A stretch of DNA of 64,000 nucleotides from contig OY740765.1 in assembly GCA_963513935.1 (NCBI GenBank), positions 114,643,362 to 114,707,361 of the forward strand, written 5' to 3'. This document shows positions 37,850 to 49,477 of the stretch, piece after piece. The position numbers and the translations under genes are program-made. Within the stretch, counting starts at the first letter, position 1. Each line of letters opens with the position of its first letter. The notes below the pieces were generated by a model, which searched no databases, was not told where the DNA came from, and was given only the letters and a program-made list of their open reading frames with translations. This stretch comes from Aphrophora alni (Eukaryota; Arthropoda; Insecta; Hemiptera; Aphrophoridae).

Positions 37850-38703
37850 AAATTTAAGAGTAAACAGTGATAAATTAGATTTTGCTAAATTAAAAGTTGG
37901 ACATTGAAAATGGTAAATATGCATCACCAGAAAGTGAACCATCAGGTATCATAATTTACCAATCAACACGATAGCAGAAAAATGCACTGTTTCTGAAATA
38001 TATGGAGAAAAACTTGATATAGAAGGCAATGGATAACAATTATTAAAAGTTGCTATTCTTGCCCCAAGTAATTAACATTATAATGAAATAAATTCAAAAG
38101 TTATTGACTCTTGCCTTTAGAGTATAAAGAATATGTTAGTGTAAATAACTTAATTACTGAGGATGAATTTGAAGTAATACAATTTCCAATAATTTCTAAA
38201 CAGCTTAGAACTAAGTGGACTACCACCACATAATCTAAAATTAAAATGTGAAACACTTAATATTTTACTAAGAAATATAAATGTTACTTATGGTTTACTC
38301 AACAGGACAAGATTAATAGTTAGAATATGTATGAAATTTGCTTAAACTTAGAAATTGTGACAGAATAAAATACAGGTCAAATGCTACTAGGAAGAATTTA
38401 CCTGACACTTTCCGATACAATTCTTTCTGAACCCGTTTTTAATCATAGACAATTATATATGGCACTATCAAGAATGCATTCGTTCAAATACTACCACAAC
38501 ATAACAGAACTGTTAATGTAGTATTTAAAAAAGTTTCGTAAAATTGTGTTTTATGTTAAAAACGGAAAATACCCCTTTTGAAACATTATTATTTTTAATA
38601 GTTAAACTTATACATTATGTTAATGTACTCAATTTCAATAAACAAAGTTTACATAATTTTATGTCTTATAATTTCTGCAGAATTTCTCCGGGGGACCAGC
38701 TAG
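37850..38703 (+). mobile_element. Second Helitron, 3' part only
   Basis: Recognisable but heavily decayed helicase tail: KCTVSEIYGEKLDIEGNG, LITEDEFEVIQFP, LSGLPPHNLKLKCETLNILL, RNINVTYGLLNRTRLIV, FPIQFFLNPF and WHYQECI, the last two corresponding to the S-H-G-Q-L-Y-V-A-L-S-R region. The 3' terminus AATTTCTCCGGGGGACCAGC ends in CTAG at 38700-38703, followed by TA. It differs in sequence from the first Helitron, so it belongs to a separate, older family. Its 5' part is missing; the first Helitron lies immediately upstream. Confidence 0.75.
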
Positions 38704-39016
38704 TAATTATACAAAAACGGCTTAATTTTGAAAAACTGTGAGTGTAGTGTGTGAACAGGGCATGTCATGTCCTGTCCTGTTGCATAAGATGAATGATATG
38801 AACATGACTGACTTTGGAAGAGTGTGAAAGGAGACAACAAAGAATATTGGTATCGTATGACTATAATGTGTGTTCGTTCATATCCAGAAAGTCTTTTAAT
38901 TGTCAGCGAGTAGTTTTTTTCTTTGTGACCATTTATAACTTTATAGCTGTAATATTTCTTATTTAAATAAATTACTAGTGGATAAATAATAAAAGCATAA
39001 AATGAATGACAATTAC
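38704..39016. other. Intron sequence next to tetraspanin exon
   Basis: Short stretch between the second Helitron and the exon donor site. Nothing recognised. Confidence 0.5.
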
Positions 39017-39190
39017 CTCTTGTTGTGCGAAGTCAATGAGGTTTTGGAGATCAACATCATCTCTGTATGTATGGATTATCTTGTCTGTGAATGATTCTTC
39101 TAGAACCGATTGCATTGTGTGTGGGAATACAAATCCAACTATAGCCACAGCCATTTCCAAAAGGAAGAGGATCAATAAACATAATGAGTA
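39017..39190 (-). CDS. Tetraspanin (TspanC8 subgroup), internal exon: third membrane helix and start of large loop
   Basis: The 174-bp exon encodes 58 residues: YSLCLLILFLLEMAVAIVGF and VFPHTMQSVLEESFTDKIIH, then TYRDDVDLQNLIDFAQQE. Residues 1-22 are the third transmembrane helix with its conserved Glu (LLEM), and the rest is helix A/B of the large extracellular loop. The acceptor is TTTCAG ending at 39191 and the donor is GTAATT starting at 39016 (minus strand). Both ends are phase 0, so it joins LLKF of the exon at 49268-49477 and FRCCG of the exon at 22274-22405 without a break. Intron lengths are about 10.1 kb upstream and 16.6 kb downstream. Splice sites, frame and order agree; the assignment is firm. 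Confidence 0.92.
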
Positions 39191-40570
39191 CTGAAACATA
39201 ATGTAAAACATCATCTAAAACAATGCCATACTCATTTATTATTGACAGTATTATAGGCCTTATGACATTTACTGAATTTAACATAAATGCCTGGTAAACT
39301 GGAAATTTGGATAACATTAAAGTTATAAAAAACATGGTTCAAGAAAGAAAAGTTAAAACTTTTATCATTTTTACTTCCTTCATTTCCTACAAGCAATAAT
39401 TGAAGGATTAAAGCCTGTTAATGTAAAGTTTTTTTATTTAATTTTGTGTGTGTAAACAATAAATATTAAAATTAATATTTGGAACATAAATAAAATTAAA
39501 AATAAATAAACCATATTTGAATGGAACCAAGTTTTTAATGTTGATAGTCGGAGGTTCTTTACATTTCTGAAATGTGTGATTTTTCTTTACCTGTGGTTCA
39601 CCTCTTCACTGGTTTGGATTATTAACCTACACATTGCTCTAAAATTAGAATGAAATAGATTTAGCTAATTTTGAGAAACAGTATTTTATAACAGCTGATT
39701 TTGTTATGTTTTTAACGATAACTCCCAAACGGACATTTAACGGGGAGATGGAGACTAATAATAATAATAATTTATTCTCATTCTTGCAATACAAATTATT
39801 TTCCATATTTTTCTGACTTAAGAATATTTAATGATAACTTTTTCCAGTAATTTGATCAGTATATAAAATAAACAAATAAGAATAACTATAGACATTATTA
39901 TACAATATGCACCAAAATAAACAGTACTGAAATTGTATGATTTTATTTACATACTGAACTCCGACTGTTTTGTTTATACAGTTCAAAGGTTGCCCAGTTT
40001 GTATATTGTAAGGAAAACCCTGACACAGCGCACCAAATGGTTACACACGTACTATGTGTGTATATATACTATTGTACTATATATATAATTACACACAAAT
40101 TTTCTAATTATTTTCAACATATACAAAAGTTTTGTAGTACAATTGTGAATAGAAATGTATAAAAAAATATATCAATTTAGAAAACGATCATTAGAAAAAA
40201 ATAAATTTTTTTAGACTATTCAAACACTTACAATAGTTGTAGAATATAATTATGAAGATAAATCTGTATCAACGAATATCAACAAAACATAATAAATAAC
40301 TTATAGTAAATTACAAAGTATCTTATAAACTCTTAAAACAATAACATTAAATACACTAAACTGAAAAAAAACACAAGTAAGCAGAAGCAATCAAAATGGA
40401 TATCTGAGTGAAGGACAAGGAAATGCAATGTACAAAACGAAACATCTGAACTTCATCTTTCTAATGATATAAAGATCAACAAAAATTTCAAAATATTACT
40501 AATCGATATTTGACATTTCATCAGCGCATCTAAAAGGAGAAGCACAGGTTTATCTTGGTATAATCATCTC
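39191..40570. other. Tetraspanin intron, AT-rich
   Basis: Start (minus-strand end) of the 10.1-kb intron. No other gene recognised. Confidence 0.5.
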
Positions 40571-41160
40571 GTAGAAATTTTATATCTCAATAACTATGAG
40601 AGGTATGATAATTTGGAAGGCACAGATCAAAAGAGAGAAATTATATTATAAAATAATAACACTGTTGGGCAGAAATTAGGACCTGTGAAAAATATAAAAA
40701 CAATGATGTCATTTTGTGTTATATTGTATGAATGTTGACATGTTACTCCCTAGCTGCAAAACACACCAACACATCGATTTATTAGATATTTTTCTTATGT
40801 TTCATAGACTTTTGGTTATATGAAGATTGAAAGTTAGAAACATTAGCTTTATAATGGTCGACTCGAGCAAGTAGAAATTCTAGATTTTGCATAATTTTTA
40901 TATCTTCATAACTATAAGAGCTATGATAATTTGGAAAGCACAGATCGAAAGAGGAAGAAAAATACTATAAAATAGTGTCACTGTGTAGTTGGATAAAAAT
41001 GTGGACTTGTGAAAATTAGACAAAGAATGACTTAATTTTGTCTTTTACTTCAACGAATGTTGCTGTGTTACTCGCTAGTGGCGAAATACACTAACTTTAT
41101 CAATTTATTATGTTTTATAGACTTTTGGTTAAATGAATACCTATACATTACCTCTTTGGT
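40571..41160 (+). repeat. Tandem pair of an approximately 300-bp AT-rich module
   Basis: GTAGAAATT ... ATATCTCAATAACTATGAGA ... ATGATAATTTGGAA(G/A)GCACAGATC starts at 40571 and again at 40871, followed in each by an ACTATAAAATA..CACTGT segment, a GACTTGTGAAAA or CCTGTGAAAA segment and a GTTACTC(C/G)CTAG segment. The same module occurs twice more at 46711 and about 47130. It is non-coding. Confidence 0.75.
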
Positions 41161-42220
41161 TTGGAACATTACCTTTGCAATGATACCTAAATTATTGTGA
41201 TAGGATAATTTTTAGTGGGCTAAATGTTGAATTGAATAAAATGTTTTCGATTCAGGAGAGTCAAAGAATGTTTTAGGATAACATTGTTTACAACTCACCA
41301 AGTCTAAGGGTTAACTAGAAATAACATTATACCGCTCAACCCAACACATAACAATATTCCTTATGGAACACAGCTTATATTCTTTATGGAAAATAACCAA
41401 GACTTAACATTGCCATAAAATGATCTTATAGTTTCCAATTCTACAAGATTGTCAGACGATTGATTTTAAACACAAATACCCAAAAAGAATTGTCTAAAAA
41501 GTTATTTTTTACTTGTATTGTAAAAGGGATCTTCTATTATTTTATTTCCACTTCTTATATAAAATATTCATAGGTATTTAAATTTTAAAAAATAATAAAA
41601 AAATAAATACAACTAAAAAAAAAATGCTTGATTGGCATTTAATTCATGATACAGGAGATATGAACGTTCCATTTTTGGTTTTCTTATAACAATCCGTATA
41701 AAATGACTTTGGGATGTATTTAATTTATCAAGTAGCATTTTATAAGTAATACTGTTTGGGTCCTTATTATGGTAGTTATTTAAAAAATCCCTTTAAAATA
41801 TGCCCAAATATGTAGATGCAAAATTTGATAAATTTCCACTCCCTGCACAGCCAACAGACATCATTCTAAAAAAACACTTCTTTTTTTTTTTTACACATAG
41901 GACATCAGAACTCTAAATCTTTTTTTTTTACCCATCACATAACTTTCCTTATACTATGTATACTTTGTTACGTGAATTGAAACAATGAGCCTAAATTTGT
42001 CTTGTGGTCTCGGATTGGTTACCAATCATATCTGTACAATTTTGGCATACCAAACTTGCACTGGATCCAAAGCCAGCTTTGATGAAGTTATTACTAATTA
42101 CCTAATAAGTAAATTACTACTAAGAATGTGTCACCTTAATAAATTACCACCCAGTTACACATCAAATCACAAACTGACCTGGCCCAACTAGGTCTCACAA
42201 AGTATGAGATATTAATCGCT

Positions 42221-42259
42221 TAAATTTACATTTCGGCTGAAACTAGTCATCAGCACTCC
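42221..42259 (-). other. Hammerhead-like motif (CTGATGA ... GAAA)
   Basis: Read on the minus strand the sequence is AGTGCTGATGACTAGTTTCA followed by GCCGAAATG. CTGATGA is an exact match to the first conserved core of hammerhead ribozymes and GAAA to the second, in the right order. The connecting stem II is only weakly paired and I could not define a cleavage site, so activity is doubtful. Motifs of this kind are known from Penelope-like elements and retrozymes. Confidence 0.35.
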
Positions 42260-44269
42260 CCCCCCTCTCCTAAAAAAATTAACAGTAGCGCCAAGGATGA
42301 AAAATTACACCAACCATAATAGGTTTTTACATATTTTTGACTGTTAAATGCAACCGGGCACACATGATGTGTAGTTTCTCAGATCAACTGATCTCAGTTC
42401 TATTCCGTGTTGATGACGCCCTAATTTATTAATCACTCGTTCAAGAACCTAAATGTTTCCAAGCTCTCTGACTACCGAATGAAGCTTCGAAGTCATCTCA
42501 ATGTGAGAAAGCAAAAACTACCAAAACCATAACTATGTCAGCTGATTTTGACTCTGTTGTGGTCAAAATGTTTAATAATGAAAAATCTCTAAAAAAATCA
42601 GGATGGCTAGTGATTGATCTTATAAATTTCCTGACCGATCCTAGCAAACTCACACAACCATATTGAATGCATTTTAGTCAATCAATCAAATTACATTGGT
42701 GTGAAAGCCAATTTTTAGGGGAAAATTAATACACACAAAAATACTGTAAAAACTAAATACTAAATTTTACATTACTGTACCCACCACCAGTTTGCTGCAA
42801 ATAATTCAGAAACGTTAATCATTCTAAATGTTAAATTATAAATTTAATAAGGAATGATTCAAATTAAGTTTTAGTTCTTTTTTTTCACTTTGACTTAGCA
42901 AAATAATTGTTTAAATCCTTGTATTTACTGCAGGTCATTTAGAAACAGAATTAAATTTTTATTTAGCTCTGTAATAGTCTCAGTTTTTAATTTGTTTATT
43001 TAATTCTAAATGACTAAACATGATTTATCAATTTATTAAAGTACACATATTCCACTTTCTTTTCTGGGGAATTATATAATTATTAGTGATAATTTGATAC
43101 AGTTGAAATTAAATTAACTAAGCATAACTTTAAATTTACAAAATGAAATTTTTTAGAGAATCTACTTGAAATTATTTTTAAAACAAAGACAAAATTTAAT
43201 AAATGGGGCAAAAGCATTGCACAAACTTATCACTCACCTATTTCCAAAACCAAATAAAAAAGAACCAAAACTAATTGTTTCCAAAAATGTCAATTCGGTA
43301 GCTGTCAATGAACTATGGACGCATCTTTGAAAAACTACTTATACAGTATATTTAAATATGATTAAAAATTAAAATAGAGATAATTGGTCAAGGTTCACTT
43401 TTGCCAATTACTCATGAATCGTGATATTATTTATTTTGGTACTGGATAGCTGAGCATCTCTAATGTTTATTTGTTCCTTTACAAATCATTGTATTAATCT
43501 GTTTTCCAAATTGTTATAACTAACTATTTTTTAGTCAAATATAAGTTTTCACTGACTTCATATCCTAATCAGTCATGAATAAGCCAACCCACAACCACAG
43601 GATAAATAAACTGCATGTAACCACATCAATCTTATCTACACTAAACTTTATCACAGTGACACATTAAATTATGTTAATAAGATAACACAGTAGTCTATAT
43701 CTTGCACGAGTTGGTAGTTATTTCATTAGGCGATTTTCAGATCTGTTATACTTTTTTATTAAACATCCACATTTTTAATACATATTATGTTTCAAAAAAC
43801 ATTATTCCTGCGGAGGTGTTTAGAAAATTATATTTCTCACTGGTGCAAAGTACGTTGATTCAACCCTGTACCTAATTCTATTAGCTAAAAGAGTTTTGTA
43901 AAATCGTTTTATAAATGAACCCCAATTTTATAAATTAATATAAATTGTCATTACATTGTAAAAGGCACTTTCCAATTCCATAACTAAAATTAATTTTTAT
44001 TCACATATTACATCAAAATAACATAAGTTACCAGAAATAATAAAGTCATGTGTGAAACAGAATTGACCATTTTCTCTAACAACTTGCAAAGAAAACTGGT
44101 AAGGGAGATAGGGTGGTTTACTACCCAGTTTAGTTTTAAATTTACCATGTCTTAAAATAGGAATTACTGTCGCCTTCAATCAAGCACCAGAGAAACCTTG
44201 CTACTGAAACGTACAATTGTTCCATTTTTATTATGTATGTAGCCCAACTGGATTGTAAATAATTAATAA
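42260..44269. other. Tetraspanin intron, AT-rich
   Basis: No gene, RNA gene or repeat family recognised. The frame at 43997-44179 (minus) has no motif I recognise. Confidence 0.45.
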
Positions 44270-44642
44270 CTATTAATTACCTTATTTAGAGGTGATGAGG
44301 TCGAACAATCCTTATGTAGATATGATTACTATATCTGAAACAACGGAGACCCTTATCGCGTGACTACCTATTAATTCAATTGACGATCGAACGTTATCGA
44401 GAACGGTCACCGGCAACGCGCGTCATCCGTGTGCACATGTATAAAGTTTTTTAAATTGTGTAAAGTGATTTTAAATGTGAAAATCTTGAACGTGTGTTTT
44501 GTGTTGTTTATGAGTTTGTTTTTGTATATTTATTTGATAATGACTGAATAATAGTCGAAACGCGTCATATGAAGAAGATATAGTAATCATATCTACATAA
44601 GGATTGTTCGACCTCATCACCTCTAAATAAGGTAATTAATAG
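44270..44642. mobile_element. Short element with perfect 67-bp inverted ends
   Basis: 44270-44336 (CTATTAATTACCTTATTTAG ... ATTACTATATCT) is the exact reverse complement of 44576-44642: 67 of 67 bases. The 239-bp interior contains a short GC-rich part with ACGATCGAACGTTATCGAGA and, near the right arm, GACTGAATAATAGTCGAAAC, a 4-bp stem-loop followed by GAAAC. No coding potential. Perfect arms imply recent origin or ongoing gene conversion. It could be a MITE or a snap-back form of a Penelope-like element. Confidence 0.85.
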
Positions 44643-45028
44643 TACAATTGTTCATCAAAAGGAGAGCAACTTTCCCTAAGGAAGGAAGGTGTTTAATCCC
44701 TGAGTATAGGTATACTATCAGATCCCAAAGCAGAATCATGTGCCAACAACAAAGCAAATTAAACTTTGAGCAGATAACTTGAATAATAATTATGGAAAAT
44801 TATGTGTGACATGTCATTTAAAAGTCTTCTTAGGCTAATGGCTCTTTCTTGGCTTACTCCATTTTGGATCGTCATTTTAAAGGTTAGAGCAACATAAATG
44901 TGGTTATCATTTTTCTTCTTTTAATTAACTGTACCTAAGCACAATTTACATTTAGTTAGAAGAGTTTGCATCGTCTGTGAGTTCATGCTAACACATGAAA
45001 TTTCTGTTCACTTCTGTCAAGCCTTAAG

Positions 45029-45455
45029 TATCATTTTAACAATGCTAAGCCTGTGCCAACTACAAAACTAGGAATGAAAAACTTTACTAATAACTGTTGT
45101 ATCAGTTACTAGCATTAGCATAAGAATATCACTTTAGCAGCAATGCTAAGCCTGTGCCAACTAACTACAAAACTAGGAATGAAAAGGCTTTACTCATGAC
45201 AGTTGTATCAGTTACTAATGTTAGTATCAGCATAAAAATATCACTCTTGCAATGCTAAACATGTGCCAACTACAAAACTAAGAATGAAACACTTTAATCA
45301 TGACCTTTGTATCAGTTTAATGTATCAGCATAAGAGTATCATTGTAAGTATCATTTTAGCAATGCAGAGAAAAAATTGAGACTATGTATCAGTTTAGTGT
45401 ATCAGGTATAAGTATCGGATACAGAAATGTCCTGATACAAAGTATCAGAATGATA
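45029..45455 (+). repeat. Minisatellite, unit about 105 bp, with GTATCA-rich tail
   Basis: AATGCTAAGCCTGTGCCAAC then ACTACAAAACTAGGAATGAA, TTGTATCAGTTACTA and CATAAGAATATCACT recurs with starts near 45041, 45142, 45251 and (partly) 45361. From 45386 to 45455 the words GTATCA and its complement TGATAC occur many times, giving a self-complementary tail. Confidence 0.8.
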
Positions 45456-46710
45456 CTTAAGTGTTATTTTAAGTTTGTAGTGTACCTGTTCCTTTGTAAG
45501 AGATGTTCTTGTGTAATAAAATTATCATATCATATCACCTCAAACTAGTACATTTACCCAAGAAGTGGCAGTGTTGTTTGATTCCATTTTTGATTACTTT
45601 TCAATACTTTTTTTAAATTCACAAAAAATAGTAATATTAACAAAAAACCAAATTATTTTATATCATTTTCCCCAGAAAGGTGTGTATAATGTTTCTGTGA
45701 AATGAAAAAAATGTTATATGTAAATGTTTTTAAGTAAGTATGTTAGGAATAAAAAAATATACAAAAAAAGTGAAAACTTCACAGAAAAGTGTATATAAAC
45801 ATATAACATATATTTTTTACATTTTTTTTTTAAGATATACAAAAGGTTTTAATATAGCTGTGAAAAATTTTGGTAAAAACAAAAATCAATTTATAAAATT
45901 TTCATCCAAAAAGAATATATTTTTACGTAGTCGATAGGTGGCCTATATTGAAAAATTCACCAAAAATAGTAATATTTGCAAAACACAATTTGTTTTATGT
46001 AATTTATCTCAGAAAGGTACATAGATGATGTGTGTAATAAAAAAATTTTAGGTCTAAAAATGATAGAGTTAGAATGTCAGGAATCAAAAATCGTACAATA
46101 ACCGAAGCCAAAAGTCACATAAAAGCCTATATTTACCATGCAACAAAATTTACATGCAACGAACTTTAGCTTTAAAACGATCTAAATATAATTGCAGTAC
46201 GATGATTTTTACTAAGGTAAATATTAAATTGTAATATACAAAAAATTTTGGACATTGTAGAAATTTGCTAAAATTTAGGACTAATTTGACATAACCTAGA
46301 CCATTGTACTAGGTAGGCCTGAAACAAAATCACTAAACAACTTTCAAAAAAATAAACTCTAGAAGCAATAACACACATATTATAACTCATATAAATAAAT
46401 TATAATAAATAAATCACTCTACATAACAAAATAAATTCACAATACCAGAAATAAATCTAGCCACACTTGCAAGACTTGCATATTATAGACAATGAGACAC
46501 AAAAGATGGTAAGGCAACAAAATTTCAACTTCAGAATGCTTATCTATAGTTAGCCCTATGACATAATAGTTGTACCAACTGAAAGATCTAAATTTAATCT
46601 TCCTAATGGTGTGCAGAACAGTTACAAAATATCAATGTAAGTAATCGATATTTCACATTTCGTAACACCACTGAAAAGAAAATGAGTCTGATTCGATTCG
46701 GTTACTACTT
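45456..46710. other. Tetraspanin intron, AT-rich
   Basis: No gene. A segment at 46160-46210 (GATCTAAATATAATTGCAGT ... TTTTTACTAAGGTAAATAT) recurs at 47390-47440, bracketing the 46.7-47.4 kb repeat modules. Confidence 0.45.
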
Positions 46711-47350
46711 CGTAGAATGTAATATATCTCAAAAACTATGACAATTAGGATAATTTGGAATACATAGTTCGAAAGGGGAAAAAAATACTATAAAATACTA
46801 CTTGTGGTAGTTGGACAAGAATTACCTTTTACAAAAGTTATATGATCCATGAGTTCACATTTTCTTATATTATGATGTTCCATCACATGCTACTCCCTAG
46901 CAGCAAAACATTCCAATTACATTGATTTTTTAAATTTTTACCTTCTGCTGTATAGAATTTCGGTTATATGATTATTAAAACTTGAAATATTACCTTTACA
47001 ATTATATATAACACGTTCCGATACTATAATATTTACAAGGCTAAAAGTTGAATTTTAAAAAATGTGATTTTTATGGTGTAAAAACGTGTTAAAATTCTTG
47101 ATTTTGTTTAATTTTTAAAGATTAAAACAGTTAAAAAGATTTGGAAAGCACAGATTAAAAGGTGAAGAATTGTTCTATAGAACAGTGTCACTGTAGATTT
47201 GTTACACAGAAATATGGACTTGTTTGAAAACTAGACAAAGAATGACCTGAATTGTGTTTTACAACTACTCAATTGTCCCATTACTCGTTTGCAGTGAAAT
47301 ATACAAATATTACAATTACTTAAATATTATTTATAATGTTTTATGGTATT
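46711..47350 (+). repeat. Second pair of the AT-rich module of 40.6-41.2 kb
   Basis: AATATATCTCAAAAACTATG, ATAATTTGGAATACATAG and ACTATAAAATACTACTTGTG at 46711-46830, then GATTTGGAAAGCACAGATTA with CAGTGTCACTGTAGATTTGT at about 47139-47200, follow the modules at 40571 and 40871 in the same order and orientation. All four copies are diverged from each other. Confidence 0.7.
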
Positions 47351-47460
47351 TTGATTGCATGATTATGCATCCATGGAACTTTAGCTTTAAAATGATCTAA
47401 ATATAATTGCGGTACGATGATTTTTACTAAGGTAAATATCAAATTATAAAAAAAGTGATT

Positions 47461-48105
47461 TTTACTGTTCGGCGAGCCGATAACCTGTCCAGACATGTCG
47501 CTCATCAGCTCGGTCCGAGCTATATGCCTCTTCCAGGGTTAAAATCCACAAAGCAAAATACAAGTTTTACTTTCATAATAAAATAGAGTTTATTAAATGA
47601 TGTGTATGAGATTTAACAGTCATGGCAAACTTTGAGACTATTTCAATATTGAATCTTTGCAACAGATAAGTTACAAACAAAGTGTATATGAACAGACTTA
47701 TACTTGTAAAAAGACATAATTTAAATTACAACACATGTACCAAAATTGTAACATACATTAAAAATTTAATAATAAATGTAGTTAAAAATACCCTAATTGT
47801 CGAGATCCACACATGTGTTTATCAAATAGCTTACGGGATTAATATATATTTTCATAAATAAAACTTTGGTCATTTAGTCCTAACTTTTTTTTTACTTCCT
47901 GAGCCAAGTTATTTTTGAAAAATCCAAGAATGTGTCCAACAATATCTATCACATTTCTATTGGATTTCTACTTTAAATTTTTGTAAAATATGTTTTAATG
48001 ATTATTTTTAAAAAAGAACAATAATTTTATATACATTTTTTTTCATTCTTTTTTTTATTTGTAAAAGGTGTAAAAGGGTTCATTACTTGTTGATTTTTTT
48101 TTCAC

Positions 48106-48174
<69 letters not shown>

Positions 48175-48609
48175 GATGTACAGATAAACAGATGTACATT
48201 ATATACAATCAAGACAAATTATATCAAAAATTTACATGTGGATATTTCTTATATAAGCAATTTTATTGGTAGAATACGTGTCGGATGTTGTAGGAAAATT
48301 CCCTATGTTTCATGACTTTTTAAGGTTCCTTTCAGAGAAAACATTATACCACATACAATAAAAAAGTCTATTTCTCAATGGTTTTGAATTTTTTTAATTA
48401 AATTTTTGAATGGCCCCAATATGTGCATTTCAGCAAAAACATTGTTTATGTAAGAGATAAATTACACTTATAGTAAAGAAAGGTTGCTCGACTGTCTCTA
48501 GCAAGATGATTGGTAACTAAAGGCTCACATTCTAATTCATTTTTTACAAATATATGAAATTTAATAAGGATTTATATAAATTCAAGAAATTAAGCAATTA
48601 TGTATGAGT
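47461..48609. other. Tetraspanin intron, AT-rich with a long (AT)n tract
   Basis: A short GC-richer stretch at 47470-47535 and an (AT)n microsatellite of about 32 units at 48108-48171. No gene recognised. Confidence 0.5.
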
Positions 48610-48790
48610 AGTGTGTTCTGGTGCACTTTCGCATTCCAGACATACCAGACACATGAGTCATACTTCTGAGTAACGGTACTTTTACCATTATTTCCGCATT
48701 CCAAACACAGATATCAGTTAAAATACCGTTATTCAGAAGTATGACTCATATGACTAGATTGCGGAAGTGCACCAAGACACAAACACTATA
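48610..48790. repeat. Palindromic MITE-like element, arms about 50-60 bp
   Basis: GGTGCACTTTCGCATTCC and CATGAGTCATACTTCTGAGT on the left (48620-48678) are matched by the reverse complement of 48724-48773 (GGTGCACTTCCGCAATCTAG, ATGAGTCATACTTCTGAATA). The arms contain small indels, and an internal second CCGCATTCC lies near 48693. Non-coding. Confidence 0.75.
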
Positions 48791-49267
48791 CTGCATTGTA
48801 TATAGAGCAGGCCAATTTCTACAAATTCCGTTTGCTTCGTGTCTATCCAAATTAGAACAACAGATAGTTGTTCTGATATTTCGTGAACACTCGGTACATA
48901 TAAGTTCATGCTAAAATCATAAATAGCTAAGCCGATTTGGACGAAAACTGTGCATTGATTTCAGTGCAAACTAAGGTTTTATACTAAAATACATATAATA
49001 AATTCTTCTGGATCGGAAGAAAAACATTATTTAAAATATGACTGGCCATTTCATCCACAACACTACGATCCTTGTACTTCTATCATCATAATCCTATGTA
49101 CAGGAGGAACCTATACAAGGTATCACACAGATATTTCAAAAACAACTTTCTAGATGAGCATGTAGGCGACTTATGTAATTTATGAGCAGTATGTAATTTA
49201 CTTTATTTATAGAGCAGTATCAACTTTTATACACAAATCTGCATGACACATTTAAATTAATACTTAC

Positions 49268-49477
49268 AAATTTTAAAAGGCAGGTATTTTCTCTAAGGGC
49301 ACCAACGCAGCCAGCAAAACTGACTACAAAAACTACTCCACCAGCAATAATTAAAACTAAAGAGATGTTGAGAACTACATCATAAATTGTTTCCACTTTT
49401 ATCAAGCCATTTACCATATCTGGCCACTTGTCCAAGAAAGCATATGTTCCAATTCCTATAAGAAGGCCTCCAAATAA
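49268..49477 (-). CDS. Tetraspanin (TspanC8 subgroup), internal exon: end of helix 1 through helix 2
   Basis: The 210-bp exon encodes 70 residues. LFGGLLIGIGTYAF is the end of transmembrane helix 1; LDKWPDMVNGLIKVETIYDV is the small extracellular loop; VLIIAGGVVFVVSFAGCVGA is helix 2 with the conserved G-C-x-G-A-x-x-E-N turn (GCVGALREN); TCLLKF begins helix 3. The acceptor is TTTTCAG ending at 49478 and the donor GTAAGTA starts at 49267 (minus strand), near-perfect consensus. Both ends are phase 0. The N-terminal exon (palmitoylated cysteines and the start of helix 1) must lie at higher coordinates. I searched 49.5-64 kb and did not find it, so it is outside the window or too short to spot. 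Confidence 0.93.
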
